A stretch of DNA of 33,486 bases from Acanthamoeba lenticulata. Lineage: Eukaryota > Discosea > Longamoebia > Acanthamoebidae. Where the stretch lies: contig NAVB01000788.1 in assembly GCA_002179805.1 (NCBI GenBank), positions 1 through 33,486 on the forward strand, given 5' to 3'. A program made the position numbers and the translations under genes. The notes under the pieces are model-generated. The model was given only the letters and a program-made list of their open reading frames with translations. It was not told the origin of the DNA and searched no databases. The stretch's first letter is position 1, and each line of letters opens with the position of its first letter. Of the stretch, positions 1-9,372 are shown one piece after another.

Positions 1-85
1 TGCATTTCCGTTTTTAATTTTAATTTTAATAATTATTTTTATTTTTATTAATAATTGTTAATATGCCTTTGTGGCCTATGTGCAG
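1..85 (+). other. 3' end of an intron of the SHK-type kinase gene
   Basis: The first 60 bases are almost pure A/T and hold no coding signal. They run into a TATGTGCAG acceptor at 77-85, after which the kinase reading frame is open and conserved. The window therefore starts inside an intron, and the upstream exons (kinase N-lobe with glycine loop and catalytic Lys) lie outside it. Confidence 0.7.
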
Positions 86-2337
86 CGGGGCAGTGTGTCG
101 GGCCTGATCCATGACCCCAAGAGCCGCGTGCCCTTCAAGAGGCGAATGCGCTTCGCCCGCGACACCGTGTTGGCCATGAATGCCATGCACCTCTCCAACC
201 CACCCATTTTGTACGTAATCACGACCTGCTTCCTCTATTCCACAAGCACCTGAATCGTGAGTCCTGACGAGCTAATGCCTACGCGCGTGCCAGGCACTTG
301 GACTTGAAGACATCCAACATCCTGGTCGACAAGAACTGGTCTGCCAAAGTCAGCGGTACGTCTGCGCCTCGCCACGAGGCCGGTGCGGGTTTGACCTGCT
401 GGTGCTGACATCAGCACGCGCACGCGAATAGACTTTGGGTTGTCGCGAGTGCTGCTGACCGACAAGAACAGAGGCCAGGCGGGCTCGCCCGGTGCGTTCC
501 GAGCCGGCTCTCCTCAGTAGCTTCCCCTTTCATGCGGCTTACTTGCGCGGGCTGGGCGATCGACAGTGTACATGGCGCCGGAGGTGCTCTCGCAGAAGCC
601 CTACGGCCCGAAGGCCGACGTGTACTCGTTCGGCATCGTCCTGTGGGAGCTCATCACGAGCCAGACTCCCTACCAGGCCGAGGGCTTCACCACCCTCGAA
701 GGTGCGGCTCTTTTATTATTATTGTTATCATGATTTTACTTTTTCTAACGGTGGGTTGCCTATGCAGAAATCTACCAGCACGTTGTGATCGACGGCAAGC
801 GTCCTGCCATCCCTCCTCGGTACGCGCCTCGTTCGTGCCCTTAAAGATTTTGTGTATAAAAAACACACTCATGCATGTCCGCACGAGCAGGTGTCCCCCG
901 CAGCTGGCGACGCTGATCAAGCAGTGCCTGGAATACGACCCCGACAAGCGTCCCAGCTTCCAGCAAATCCTGGACTCGCACGCCCTCGACGACGATGGTG
1001 CCGCGCCTCTCCTCCCTCTTCTCTCTTCTCTCTTTTCCTGCGTGACCTGTTGCCGTTGAAAACTCACCGCCTGTGTGTGGGGGAATGATTGTCGACCACG
1101 GCAGTGATCGTGGACGTGAGCATCAGCGAGACCAACGCGCACGGGCGCACCTTCTGGAAGAAGTGCTTCAAGCGCAACGACGAGATCATGGAGGTGGTCC
1201 CGTGGAAGCAGTTCGGCCAGGCCCTCTTCCAGTTCTGCAACTACGCCTTTGAGGAATCGCTCCCCTTTGAGGACCAGCTTCCCGTCAAGGCCATCAAGCT
1301 CGCCCTCGGTACGCCGCGCGCTGATGCCACAGACAGGCCTTATGTGATAAAGAGAGAGTCGAGCTGATGATACTCTGCACACCAGTGCGGGACGATGTGG
1401 TGACAATCGAGTGGTTCAGCAAGGTCCTCGAGTGGTTCGGACCCTTCACGCTCGACTCCACGTTCATCGACAACACGACCAAGACCATCTCCATCAAGTG
1501 CGTTTCTCTTTCTCAACCCACCTCTATAGAATCTCGCTCTCACACGTGTTGACCAACCACGCGCAGGGGCTTCTGGGGCGACATCACGAAGGACCAGGCC
1601 ACTCAGCTCCTCGTGGGAAAGAAGGAGGTAAAACGACGACGCCACCATAACATTCTTTTAAATTGTTTTAATTACACAAATTACCAATTATTTTTTCGAT
1701 TAATTCTTATGTATTTTGTATGAATGCAGGGCACGTTCCTGATTCGGTACAGCGCGGAGGCGCCGGGCTTTATGGCCCTCACGGTCTTGCAGGACGGCGA
1801 GCCGCCGATCAAGCACTACCGCATCCAGCACAAGTACTGCCTGGCGGCCCCTTTTGTTATGCAGTAAACGTAGGAGGACTAATCGCGCACTGTCGCGCAC
1901 AACAGGGCGGGGCTGGGCTTCGTGCTCGGGAAGACCGAGTACAAGTCGCTCACGTCGCTTCTCAAGTCCAACAGGGAAGAGCTCGGCCTCGAGGTTCGTG
2001 TTATGCACCTCTCTTCCCTTGCGTCTCGTCAGGCGCGGGCCTGACGCATCCTTCATTACTCTCTGAATGAACAACAGTTTCCGCTGTCGGGCTCGCCCTT
2101 CTCGGCGATGCTCAAGGCGCATGCCGCCCCCGTGCAGTCGGTGTATCACCAGGTCGTTCTTACGTACGTGCTTCGCCCTTAAGTCGACACGATGCGGTTG
2201 AGGGTTTCTTTGGTGACTTATAGTGATGATGGTCGTGGCACGCCAGGGAGGACGACTTGGGAGAAAGCGACTCAAAGAAAGACAAGAAGAGCAAGAAGGA
2301 CAAGAAGGAAAAGAAGGAGAAGAAGAGCAAGAAGTGA
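86..2337 (+). CDS. SHK-type protein kinase (TKL) with C-terminal SH2 domain, 5' partial
   Basis: Signalling kinase of the Dictyostelium SHK type: a tyrosine-kinase-like catalytic domain followed by SH2. Thirteen exons in phase: 86-210, 294-355, 432-491, 567-701, 768-819, 891-997, 1105-1308, 1386-1497, 1567-1627, 1730-1833, 1906-1993, 2078-2163 and 2247-2337, giving 428 visible residues. Visible motifs are the catalytic loop [12 protein letters not shown], then [28 protein letters not shown] and a C-lobe ending [17 protein letters not shown] helical linker rich in Trp and Phe follows. The SH2 domain starts near GFWGDITK and carries FLIRYS, whose Arg is the phosphotyrosine-binding residue. The protein ends in a Lys-rich tail ([14 protein letters not shown]). 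The Arg of the usual HRD motif is Leu, so activation-loop control may differ (non-RD). The N-lobe is missing because the window cuts the gene. Confidence 0.9.
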
Positions 2338-2556
2338 GAACCAGGTGTGTGGCCGATTTACTCTTGCAAAACAAACTTGTGTATTCCCATTTGTGTCATT
2401 TAGTCTTTTTGTTTTCGCTCTTTTCTTTCTTTTTTCTTTTTGTTGCAACTTGCCGTTCGGCAGAAGCGATCTTGAGCACAAACTTTCTGCCTTTTTTTTC
2501 TGTGCCTTGCGTGAACGCGAGAGAGCAGCAGTTTCTTCAACTTTGCTGCCTCCGGT

Positions 2557-2564
2557 TATAAAAG
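2557..2564 (+). promoter_or_regulatory. candidate TATA box of the AAA ATPase gene
   Basis: TATAAAAG lies 45 bases before the ATG at 2609, within the 271-base gap after the kinase gene. That spacing would put transcription start about 20 bases before the start codon, giving a very short leader. The rest of the gap is pyrimidine-rich. No experimental start site is known to me. Confidence 0.5.
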
Positions 2565-2608
2565 AGAGGCCTCTCTTACCACAAGGATGATACAGACACA
2601 AACACGAG

Positions 2609-4135
2609 ATGAATACCGCTACCACCACTGCTTCTGGGAAGTCGACCGTGCCTTCCAGCAGAGACAACAGCATGTCGTCAGAGTCTTTCCGCCTGTCACC
2701 GATCTCGTCCAAGCTTTACCGCCAGCTTCTTCCCAAGAGCGGCGCAGGACTGACGATGCTGGAGGTCAAGTCGACCGACCAGCTCTTCAACATCATCACG
2801 AAATACGTTGCCGAGCATGGAAACAAGACGGCCAGCGATCATTCACACAGCTGGCTTGCCAGCAACAGTTTCTACACTGACGATTCCTCCGGAGAGGACG
2901 AGGGCAAACAGCAGCTGCGAGTGCCTCTGAGCCTCGGCCTGGGGCTTCACGAGGTCATGTTCGATGGACAGCAGATCAAGGTGGTGCACCAAGCTCTCGG
3001 CAGTCCCGTCGGCGGTGTAGGCGGCCTGCAGATTTACACTTCCCTCGTGCTCTGTGCAGAAGGCCAGAACCAGCGTGGACTCCTATCCGCCTTCTGCGAT
3101 CATGTGCTTGCGATGGAGTGTGGCAAAGAGGAGCAAGAGTACCACGTCTACAGGTGGAAGGTGACGAACATGTGGTGGAGCAAGGTGGCAACGAAGCGCG
3201 TGCGCCCCATCGAGAGCGTCATCTTGCCAGCCGACGTAAAAGCTTTGGTCCTGCAGGATCTCACCGACTTCGAAGAGGGCGAGACCGGGCAATGGTACGC
3301 CGAACGCGGGATTCCCTACAAGCGTTGCGTCCTGTTCTATGGCCCGCCTGGTTCAGGCAAGTCCTCCTTCATCACGGCTCTCGCTGGCCAGCTGCAGCGT
3401 GACGTATGCTTCCTCCAGCCTGCTCATCCGTCCATGACCGACGAGACCCTCCAACTGTGCATCGAAAACGCGCCCTCCCGCTCGCTTATCGTCATGGAGG
3501 ACGTCGATGCGCTCTTCACAAGAGACCGTGAGGTCACGAGGGACGCTATGCCGCTCACGTTCTCTGGTCTTCTTAACGCGCTGGACGGCGTGTGCAGCCC
3601 TGAGGGACAGGTGTTTGTCCTCACGACAAACCACATCGAGCGCCTCGACCCGGCCCTCATCCGGCCCGGTCGTGTGGACATCAAAGTGCGCTTCACGACG
3701 GCCACCCAGGAGCAAGTGGAGACTCTCTTTCTGCGCTTCTATCCGGGCGAAGCTGATCTGGCCCGAGAGTTTGCCGGCGTTATTGCCTCGCGCTCGCCTG
3801 AGATCGTCCGTGAGAAGATGGCGAGGGAGGGCCAGGAGAGGTACACTGGGAAGAGGAAGAGAACCAGCAGCAGGACAGAGGGAGACGACGAGAACGAGGG
3901 TTCGTCCAGCTCGCAGAAGAAGGCAAAGGTAGGGCAAGATGATGACGAAGAAAAGGAAGAGGAGACGAAGAGGCCTGATGAGGTGAAGGCAGACATTCCA
4001 GATGCGGGAGAAGTGGCCATCGAGGTTGATGACGTCTTGGGAGTAAGCATGGCCGAACTGCAGCAGCTCTTCATCGTGTGCAGAAAGAGCACGCCAGCTG
4101 AAGCCCTTGCCAAAGCTCGTACATTCCAATTTTGA
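2609..4135 (+). CDS. BCS1-like AAA ATPase, intronless
   Basis: 508-residue AAA protein read in one exon. Walker A is GPPGSGKS at about 245-252, and Walker B is SLIVMEDVD at about 292-300. The sensor segment LTTNHIERLDPALIRPGRVD is at about 338-357, with arginines in the finger region. The spacing and the stretch between Walker B and sensor 1 (TFSGLLNALDGV) are typical of the BCS1 clade. Yeast and human BCS1 is an inner-membrane translocase for the Rieske protein, but no transmembrane helix or presequence is visible at this Ser/Thr-rich N-terminus. The protein is more likely a soluble BCS1-family relative than true BCS1. Residues about 385-465 form a charged Lys/Glu/Asp insert before the last helix. 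The start is the first ATG of the frame and follows a TATA-like box. Lack of introns contrasts with the kinase upstream. Confidence 0.92.
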   Translation: MNTATTTASGKSTVPSSRDNSMSSESFRLSPISSKLYRQLLPKSGAGLTMLEVKSTDQLFNIITKYVAEHGNKTASDHSHSWLASNSFYTDDSSGEDEGKQQLRVPLSLGLGLHEVMFDGQQIKVVHQALGSPVGGVGGLQIYTSLVLCAEGQNQRGLLSAFCDHVLAMECGKEEQEYHVYRWKVTNMWWSKVATKRVRPIESVILPADVKALVLQDLTDFEEGETGQWYAERGIPYKRCVLFYGPPGSGKSSFITALAGQLQRDVCFLQPAHPSMTDETLQLCIENAPSRSLIVMEDVDALFTRDREVTRDAMPLTFSGLLNALDGVCSPEGQVFVLTTNHIERLDPALIRPGRVDIKVRFTTATQEQVETLFLRFYPGEADLAREFAGVIASRSPEIVREKMAREGQERYTGKRKRTSSRTEGDDENEGSSSSQKKAKVGQDDDEEKEEETKRPDEVKADIPDAGEVAIEVDDVLGVSMAELQQLFIVCRKSTPAEALAKARTFQF

Positions 4136-4270
4136 TGGAAGCTCTTGCTCTTGGACCAACATTTGCAAGTATATACCTTCTTTTTTCTCACCCACTTTAC
4201 CTGAAAAGCTGAGGCCTTCTCTCTTTTCCTCTTGCCCACGAATACGACACGAGAAAAATCAAGCAGCGTT

Positions 4271-4935
4271 ATGAATCGCGTTGAGAAGTTTATGAACTTG
4301 GCAGCTGAAGAGGCAGAGAAGAGTGACATGCACTACAAGCATGGTGCTGTGGTCGTCAAGGGCGGCCACGTGATCTCCCGAGGCCACAACTCTCGCCGCA
4401 GCAGGGTGGAGGGGGAGAACTACTGGTACTCAACTCTCGTTCCCCTTTGGTCGCCCCTCCCTTTGGTGCACTAACAAGGATGGCCTCAGCTCGACCCACG
4501 CCGAAATGGACTCTCTGTCGTATTTTGAAGCGGGCTCGGAAGGCGAATGCCAGCAACAACAAGAAGAACAACAAGAAGACTGCCAATAAGCACCAGTGCG
4601 GCCACCCCCCCCCCCAAATCTTTGCTCTCACCATCACCATCACCGAAAGGTCGTCTCACCTCTTTCGCTGCACTTGTGCAGGGTTAAGCGTGTGAAGGGA
4701 TGTGACCTCTTCGTGGTGCGGTTGGACAGAGAAGGTTTGGGCGAGTCCCAGCCCTGCCATCTCTGCCTTCAATGGCTCCATTCATGCGGTATCAAGCGGG
4801 TCTTCTTCAGCATCAAGCCATCTGCAGTCACTTCACGTACTTGGACCATGCAGGTAGCACACGCTCCCTCCTTGTCTTGATCGTTTGCATGGACTGATGG
4901 CTTTTTGTTTTGATTTGAATTTTTGTTTTGATTTG

Positions 4936-4966
<31 letters not shown>

Positions 4967-5061
4967 CGTTTTGTTTTTAGACGGTGGAAGTTTTGCGCAC
5001 AGAGACACAGTACATTACGATGTCAGAGCGTTATCTGAAGAGTCGCGCCTCATGTACGTGA
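4271..5061 (+). CDS. CMP/dCMP-type (cytidine deaminase-like) zinc deaminase
   Basis: Model of four exons, 4271-4425, 4490-4516, 4682-4853 and 4981-5061, giving 144 residues. Zinc-site motifs are CSTHAEMDSL (His and catalytic Glu) and SQPCHLC (two Cys), with the family-typical strand VKGCDLFVVRLD between them. The family deaminates cytosine or dCMP in nucleotides or nucleic acid; the substrate cannot be told. The N-terminus MNRVEKFMNLAAEEAEKSDM and HGAVVVKGG are standard for the fold. The weak point is exon 2. The HAE frame meets a TAA at 4586, so the exon must end early, and I use the donor at 4517 (GTCGTA), which restores phase to exon 3. The better-looking donor at 4596 (GTGCGG) fits only a different frame that destroys HAE. 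Intron 3 ends in a TTTTG repeat. Confidence 0.78.
4902..4978 (+). repeat. intronic tandem repeats (18-mer x2, then TTTTG array)
   Basis: Two perfect head-to-tail copies of TTTTTGTTTTGATTTGAA occupy 4902-4919 and 4920-4937. A run of TTTTG pentamers with one C variant continues to the intron end. The array fills the polypyrimidine position of the third deaminase intron, directly before the TTTTTAG acceptor at 4980. Confidence 0.85.
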
Positions 5062-5350
5062 GAGTGGTGCCTTTCTTGACTTTGTTCAGTGCTTGACATG
5101 CAACACGCGACAGGGCCTTTGGAGTGATCGTGGTGGTTACAATCCCTGTTTCAAACAACTCAATCAATACATTAAACTTTTTTGTTTGGCACTTGTTAGC
5201 ACGTCAACGTCTGCCTTTCTTCTTCAAAGCCAAGTCCTTTGCGTGTTTTTGCCGACTTGATTTTCTCTTCAGTGTACCGCTGCTTGCTTAGCTGAAGAGG
5301 TCTTTTTCTTGCCGCCTTCTTTTGTGCGGTTTCGAAGTAACAAGCTGCCG

Positions 5351-6260
5351 ATGAAGGGCAAGAAGGCCAAGACGGACTACTTTGCCAAGCTGTCGGCTCT
5401 CCTGGCCGCGTACCCGAAGGCGCTCATCGTCCACGCCGACAACGTGGGCTCGCGCCAGCTGCAGCAGGTGAGGCGCGAGCTGCGGGGCAAGGGCGAGCTC
5501 CTCATGGGCAAGAACGTAAGCTTGCAAACGTCTCGCACTCTCTGCTTCTCTCGTGGTCGTGTGCGTGTAGGAGTTCTGACGTCGCGTGCGCCTGCAGACC
5601 GTGATAAGGAAGTGCATCAGGGACAACCTGGGGTTGAACAAATCGCTCGGAGCGCTGCTGCCACATGTCAAGGGCAACGTTGGCTTCGTCTTTGCGCGCC
5701 ATGGGGTCGACCTGGCTGACCTGCGCACGCGCATCGAGGCCTTAGAAGCGCGGGCGCCGGCCAGGGTTGGCACCGTCGCGCCGTGCTCCGTGGTCATCCC
5801 GCGCGGACCGACCTACATGGACCCCCGCAAGACGGGCGGCTTCGCGGCAATGAATATCCCCACCAGGATCTACCGAGGCTCTATCGAGATCGTCATGGAC
5901 GTTCCGCTCCTTGCCACCGGCGACAAGGTGACCGCCTCCCACGTTGCGCTCTTCCAGGCCCTCAACATGAAGCCCTTTGTCTACCGGCTGGTCGTGCGAT
6001 CGGTGTACGTCGATGGCGAGGTCCACCCGGTCTCCTTGCTTAACGTCACCGATGATCACATCGTCGCGCGGTTGAGGCAGGGCATCGCCAACGTCGCTGC
6101 GCTCTCCCTGCGCCTGGACTATCCTACCCCGGCCTCGGTCCCGCACCTCCTGGTCCGCGGCTTCCACCAGCTGCTCGCGGTCTCGCTGGCCACTGAATAC
6201 ACCTTCCCCCAGGCCGCATCAATAAAACAGCTGTATCATCGATCCCCTTGGGCGGTGTAG
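5351..6260 (+). CDS. ribosomal stalk protein P0 (uL10) paralogue lacking the acidic C-terminal tail
   Basis: Two exons, 5351-5515 and 5598-6260, encode 275 residues. P0 anchors P1/P2 dimers to the GTPase centre of the large subunit. Homology to P0 is clear along the whole protein: YPKALIVHADNVGSRQLQQ, LRGKGELLMGKN, LLPHVKGNVGFVF, the insertion domain (RIYRGSIEIVMDVPL, TGDKVTASHVALFQALNM) and the spine helices around RQGIANVAALSLRLDYPT and LLAVSLATEYTFP. The reading frame then stops after IKQLYHRSPWAV, where normal P0 (about 310-320 residues) continues with an Ala-rich hinge and an acidic GFGLFD tail. No exon for that tail is visible before 6613. Mrt4, a known tailless relative, is less similar in my reading. 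The leader has a pyrimidine tract at 5301-5324, reminiscent of ribosomal-protein genes. Confidence 0.92.
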
Positions 6261-6613
6261 CCTTGGAAGTGCAAGATATTTTGGTTCACCCTCACCCGAC
6301 AACGTGGACAAGTTTCGGAAAGTTATGTAGTTTGGTTACTGGCTGCCCCTGGGACGAGGAGACCTAGCCGCGCTCCAGTAGAGGAGGGGAGTACATTTGC
6401 GACTGGGCGGCTGAGCGAGAAAACCTGGAGATGTTCCGCGCCAACGGCTGCCTGGCACTCACCACATCAGCTTCTGATTCAACTAAAAAGCCAAGGGGTT
6501 GACGTATGTTCAGCTTCTTGAAGGCAGCCACACACAAAAAGGCACACGCGAGATGGGGAAAAGTGGACTTTACTGTTGGAACAACAACAACAACAACATG
6601 CAGTGTCGCGCCT
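6261..6613. other. convergent intergenic region
   Basis: 353 bases between the stop of the P0 paralogue and the stop of the GRAM gene on the opposite strand. I see no coding signal, in particular no exon for a P0 acidic tail. The region contains one copy of a 33-base direct repeat (6461-6493) and a CAA-rich stretch at 6580-6598. Confidence 0.6.
6461..6493 (+). repeat. 33-base direct repeat, copy 1
   Basis: Begins ACCACATCAGCTTCTGATTC and ends AAAAAGCCA. It matches 6752-6784 at 32 of 33 positions, with the units 291 bases apart. Flanking sequence does not match. This copy lies beyond the GRAM stop codon. Confidence 0.95.
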
Positions 6614-9372
6614 TCACTTATGGCGGGAGGAACGCATGAAAACCAGGGCCGCAGCGGCGACTACGCCCACGACCACCGCACCGTACAAGACCCACGACGT
6701 CGAGGACGTTTGTTCCTCTGTTGTTGCCTTCTGTTATGCGCCGCCCGAGCAACCACATCAGCTTCTGATTCAACTAAACAGCCACAAGAAGAAGGATAAC
6801 ACTGATGATGACACGTACCTGAGTGCGACTGGTGGGTGTCACCGTTGTTGGCGTCTCGGTGGCGGTGGTGGTGGGCGGAATGAGGGACGTGCTGGCGTCG
6901 GTCGTCGTCACAAACGACATCGCCGTGGCCTCAGCCTCGCGTGCGCGCTCGACGAAGGCAGCAGCTTCGGCCTCGGCCTCAGCCTCGAGTCGCCGGCGCT
7001 CGGCCTCTTCGTCCAGGCGCTGCTTGGCCTCGATCTCGATCCGCTTGCGGTGGATCTCGGCCTCCTCGCGCGCGGCCTCGGCCTCACGCCGCTCGCGCTC
7101 CTCCTGCTCCTGGCGGGCCTGGGCCTCAGCCTCGCGCTGCTGCTTGTCGGCCTCCTCTCGCCGCCGCTGCTCCTCGGCCTCGCGGGCCAGCTGCTCCTCA
7201 CGCGCCCGACGCTCGGCCTCTTCGGCCTCCTGACGCTGGCGCTCGGCCTCTTCGGCCTGTTGGCGGGCCTCCTCCTCGGCCCGGCGGCGGGCCTCGGCCT
7301 CGCGCTCCAGCTGGGCCTCGATCTCGCGGCGGGCGCGCTCCTCGGCCTCCTGACGCTGGCGCTGCTCCTCCTCAAGCCGCTCACGCTCGGCTTGCTCGCG
7401 GCGGCGCTGCTCCTCAGCCTCACGGGCCACGCGCTCGGCCTCCTCATGGCGTCGACGCTCGGCCTCCTCTTCTTGGCGGCGCTGCTCCTCCTCGAGCCGC
7501 GCGCGCTCGGCTTCCTCCTGCCTCCGGCGCTCGGCCTCTTCCTCCTGGCGACGCTGTTCCTCCTCACGCCGGACGCGCTCGCGCTCCTCGGCTTCGCGCT
7601 CGGCCTGCGCCTCGGCTTCGGCGCGCTGGCGCTCGGCCTCAGCCTCCTCCTCGCGCCGCCGCTGCTCCTCGGCCTCGACACGCTCGCGCTCAATCCGCTC
7701 GGCTTCGGCGCGCTGTCGCTCGGCCTCCTCTTCCATTCGCTTGCGCTCCTCCTCCTGGCGTTGGCGCTCGGCTTCGGCCTCTTCCTCTTGTCGCCGGCGC
7801 TCTTCAGCCTCCTGGCGCTGACGCTCGGCCTCTTCCTCCTCCTGGCGCTTGCGCTCGGCCTCTTGGCGCTGACGCTCAGCCTCTTCTTCTTCCTGCCTCT
7901 TGCGCTCGGCTTCCTGGCGCTGACGCTCGGCCTCCTCTTCTTCTTGGCGCTTGCGTTCGGCAATTTCCTCTTGGCGCTTGCGCTCGGCCTCTTCTTCCTC
8001 CTGCCTCTTGCGCTCGGCCTCTTCTTCCTGGCGCTTGCGCTCGGCCTCTTCCTCCTCCTGCCTCTTCCTCTCGGCCTCAGCCTCCAACCGCTTGCGCTCG
8101 GCTTCCGCTTCCTCCTGACGCTTGCGCTCGGCCTCCTCTTCTTCTTGCCTCTTACGCTCAGCCTCGGCGGCCTCTTCTTCCTGGCGCTTGCGCTCGGCCT
8201 CTTGGCGTTGACGTTCGGCCTCCTCTTCCTCCTGCCGCTTGCGCTCGGCTTCCTCCTCTTCCTGGCGCTTGCGCTCAGCCTCCTGACGCTGACGCTCGGC
8301 CTCTTCCTCTTGCCTCTTCCTCTCGGCCTCAGCCTCTTCCTGTCTCTTGCGCTCAGCCTCGGCGGCCTCCTCTTCTTGCCTCTTGCGCTCAGCCTCGGCC
8401 GCTTCTTCTTCTTCTTGTCGCTTGCGCTCGGCCTCTTCTTCTTCTTCTTGTCGCTTGCGCTCGGCCTCTTCTTCTTGCCTCTTCCTCTCAGCCTCCTCTT
8501 CCTGCCTCTTGCGCTCAGCCTCGGCCGCCTCTTCCTCTTGGCGCTTGCGCTCGGCCTCTTCTTCTTGTCTCTTCTTCTCAGCCTCCTGGCGCTTGCGCTC
8601 GGCCTCTTCCTCTTCAGCCTTCTTCTGAAGAGCAGCGACCTCTTCCTCCTCGTGATGCGGGTCGTCGTGCGCCTTCTTGGCCCGTCGTCGCGCTCGGCGC
8701 CGGCTGTTGCGGCTACCGCCTGTGGCCTTCTTTTCACCTTCGTCGTGGTGGTGGTCGTCGTCGTCGTGGTGATCGCCGTTGTGAGCCTCTTCCTCCTGTG
8801 CGGTGCTCTCCGTCGCGGGTGCAGACGCGGGGGCGGCAGCCTCTCGCGGCTGCTGCCACTGCTCCTTGATGCACTGGAGCGCGTCCTCTAGGCGGGCGCC
8901 AAACTTGGGGAACGTGAGTTGCTCGTCGCCGACGGTGACCACAAGCTTTTCGCCATCAGCCGTGTTGACTTCCAGAATGTCGCTCCAGGGCAAGATTTTC
9001 TGTGATCGCAGAAAAATGAAACGAGCTAGGCGGTCAGCGACCTGATCAACTGAAGACTGACAAGCGCAAGGGTGGAATGCACCTGAATCTTCTTTCCCAT
9101 GGTGTTTGCGTCGAAACAAAGATGGCCCGACGTCACGAAGAGGCGGCCATTGACGTCGCCGAGCCCTTCTTCAGTCTCGGTGAAAGCGCATGGAAAATCT
9201 GAAACCGTGTGAATGCAAATTATGAACAAAGGACTGCAAATCGAGCAAATTGGACAGAGAACTCACCACTGATGAAGTTGTCGGTATCAGGGAGCTTAAA
9301 TGTGGCATGCAACTTCTTGTTCTTGAAGTTGTCCTGAAATTTGTTGATCTTGGGGCTGCCCTTCTTAGACAT
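6614..9372 (-). CDS. GRAM-domain protein with long charged coiled coil and C-terminal membrane anchor
   Basis: Four exons on the minus strand, 9267-9372, 9083-9198, 6819-8999 and 6614-6730, give 839 residues in phase. Residues about 15-125 form a GRAM domain (NKKLHATFKL, GRLFVTSGHLCFDANTMGKK, KILPWSDILEV), a PH-like fold that binds membranes or lipids. An acidic/His-rich and then Arg-rich linker follows. About residues 190-767 are an almost uninterrupted Glu/Arg/Lys/Gln helix of AERKRQEEEE-type units. Next come a Thr-rich stretch (768-801) and, in the last exon, a hydrophobic segment (LYGAVVVGVVAAAALVF, about 816-832) with a short basic tail. This suggests a tail-anchored protein whose rod holds a GRAM domain away from the anchoring membrane. 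The intron between exons 2 and 3 is itself open in frame, but removing it restores the GRAM fold. The last exon rests on phase, a TAACAG acceptor and the hydrophobic segment. Confidence 0.85.
6752..6784 (+). repeat. 33-base direct repeat, copy 2
   Basis: Differs from copy 1 at one base (AAACAGCCA instead of AAAAAGCCA). It lies inside the last intron of the GRAM gene (6731-6818), whereas copy 1 lies outside the gene. Read on the minus strand, both copies contain TTGAATCAG followed by AAGCTGATGTGG, which resembles a splice acceptor. Confidence 0.95.
6921..8654 (-). repeat. degenerate coding repeat of AERKRQEEE-type units
   Basis: This 1.7 kb stretch of the GRAM gene encodes imperfect 8-11 residue units built on ERKRQEEE, ERQRQEAE and ERRRQEEA. 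The most regular part is about 7700-8600. The composition lacks stops in several frames on both strands and so creates spurious open frames of 600-770 codons, which should not be annotated as genes. Confidence 0.9.

Noticed and set aside
6908..8737. 609-codon minus-strand open frame rich in Arg/Ser/Pro overlapping the coiled coil
   Set aside because: It is an out-of-frame reading of the same repeat. The frame continuous with the GRAM domain and splice phases is the real one.
6576..8891. Long plus-strand open frames (up to 771 codons, Leu-rich) opposite the GRAM gene
   Set aside because: They arise because the GAG/CGC-rich coding repeat lacks stops on both strands. Their Leu/Ala/Gly/Pro composition is the mirror image of the Glu/Arg/Lys/Gln coiled coil, and they cross its exon boundaries.
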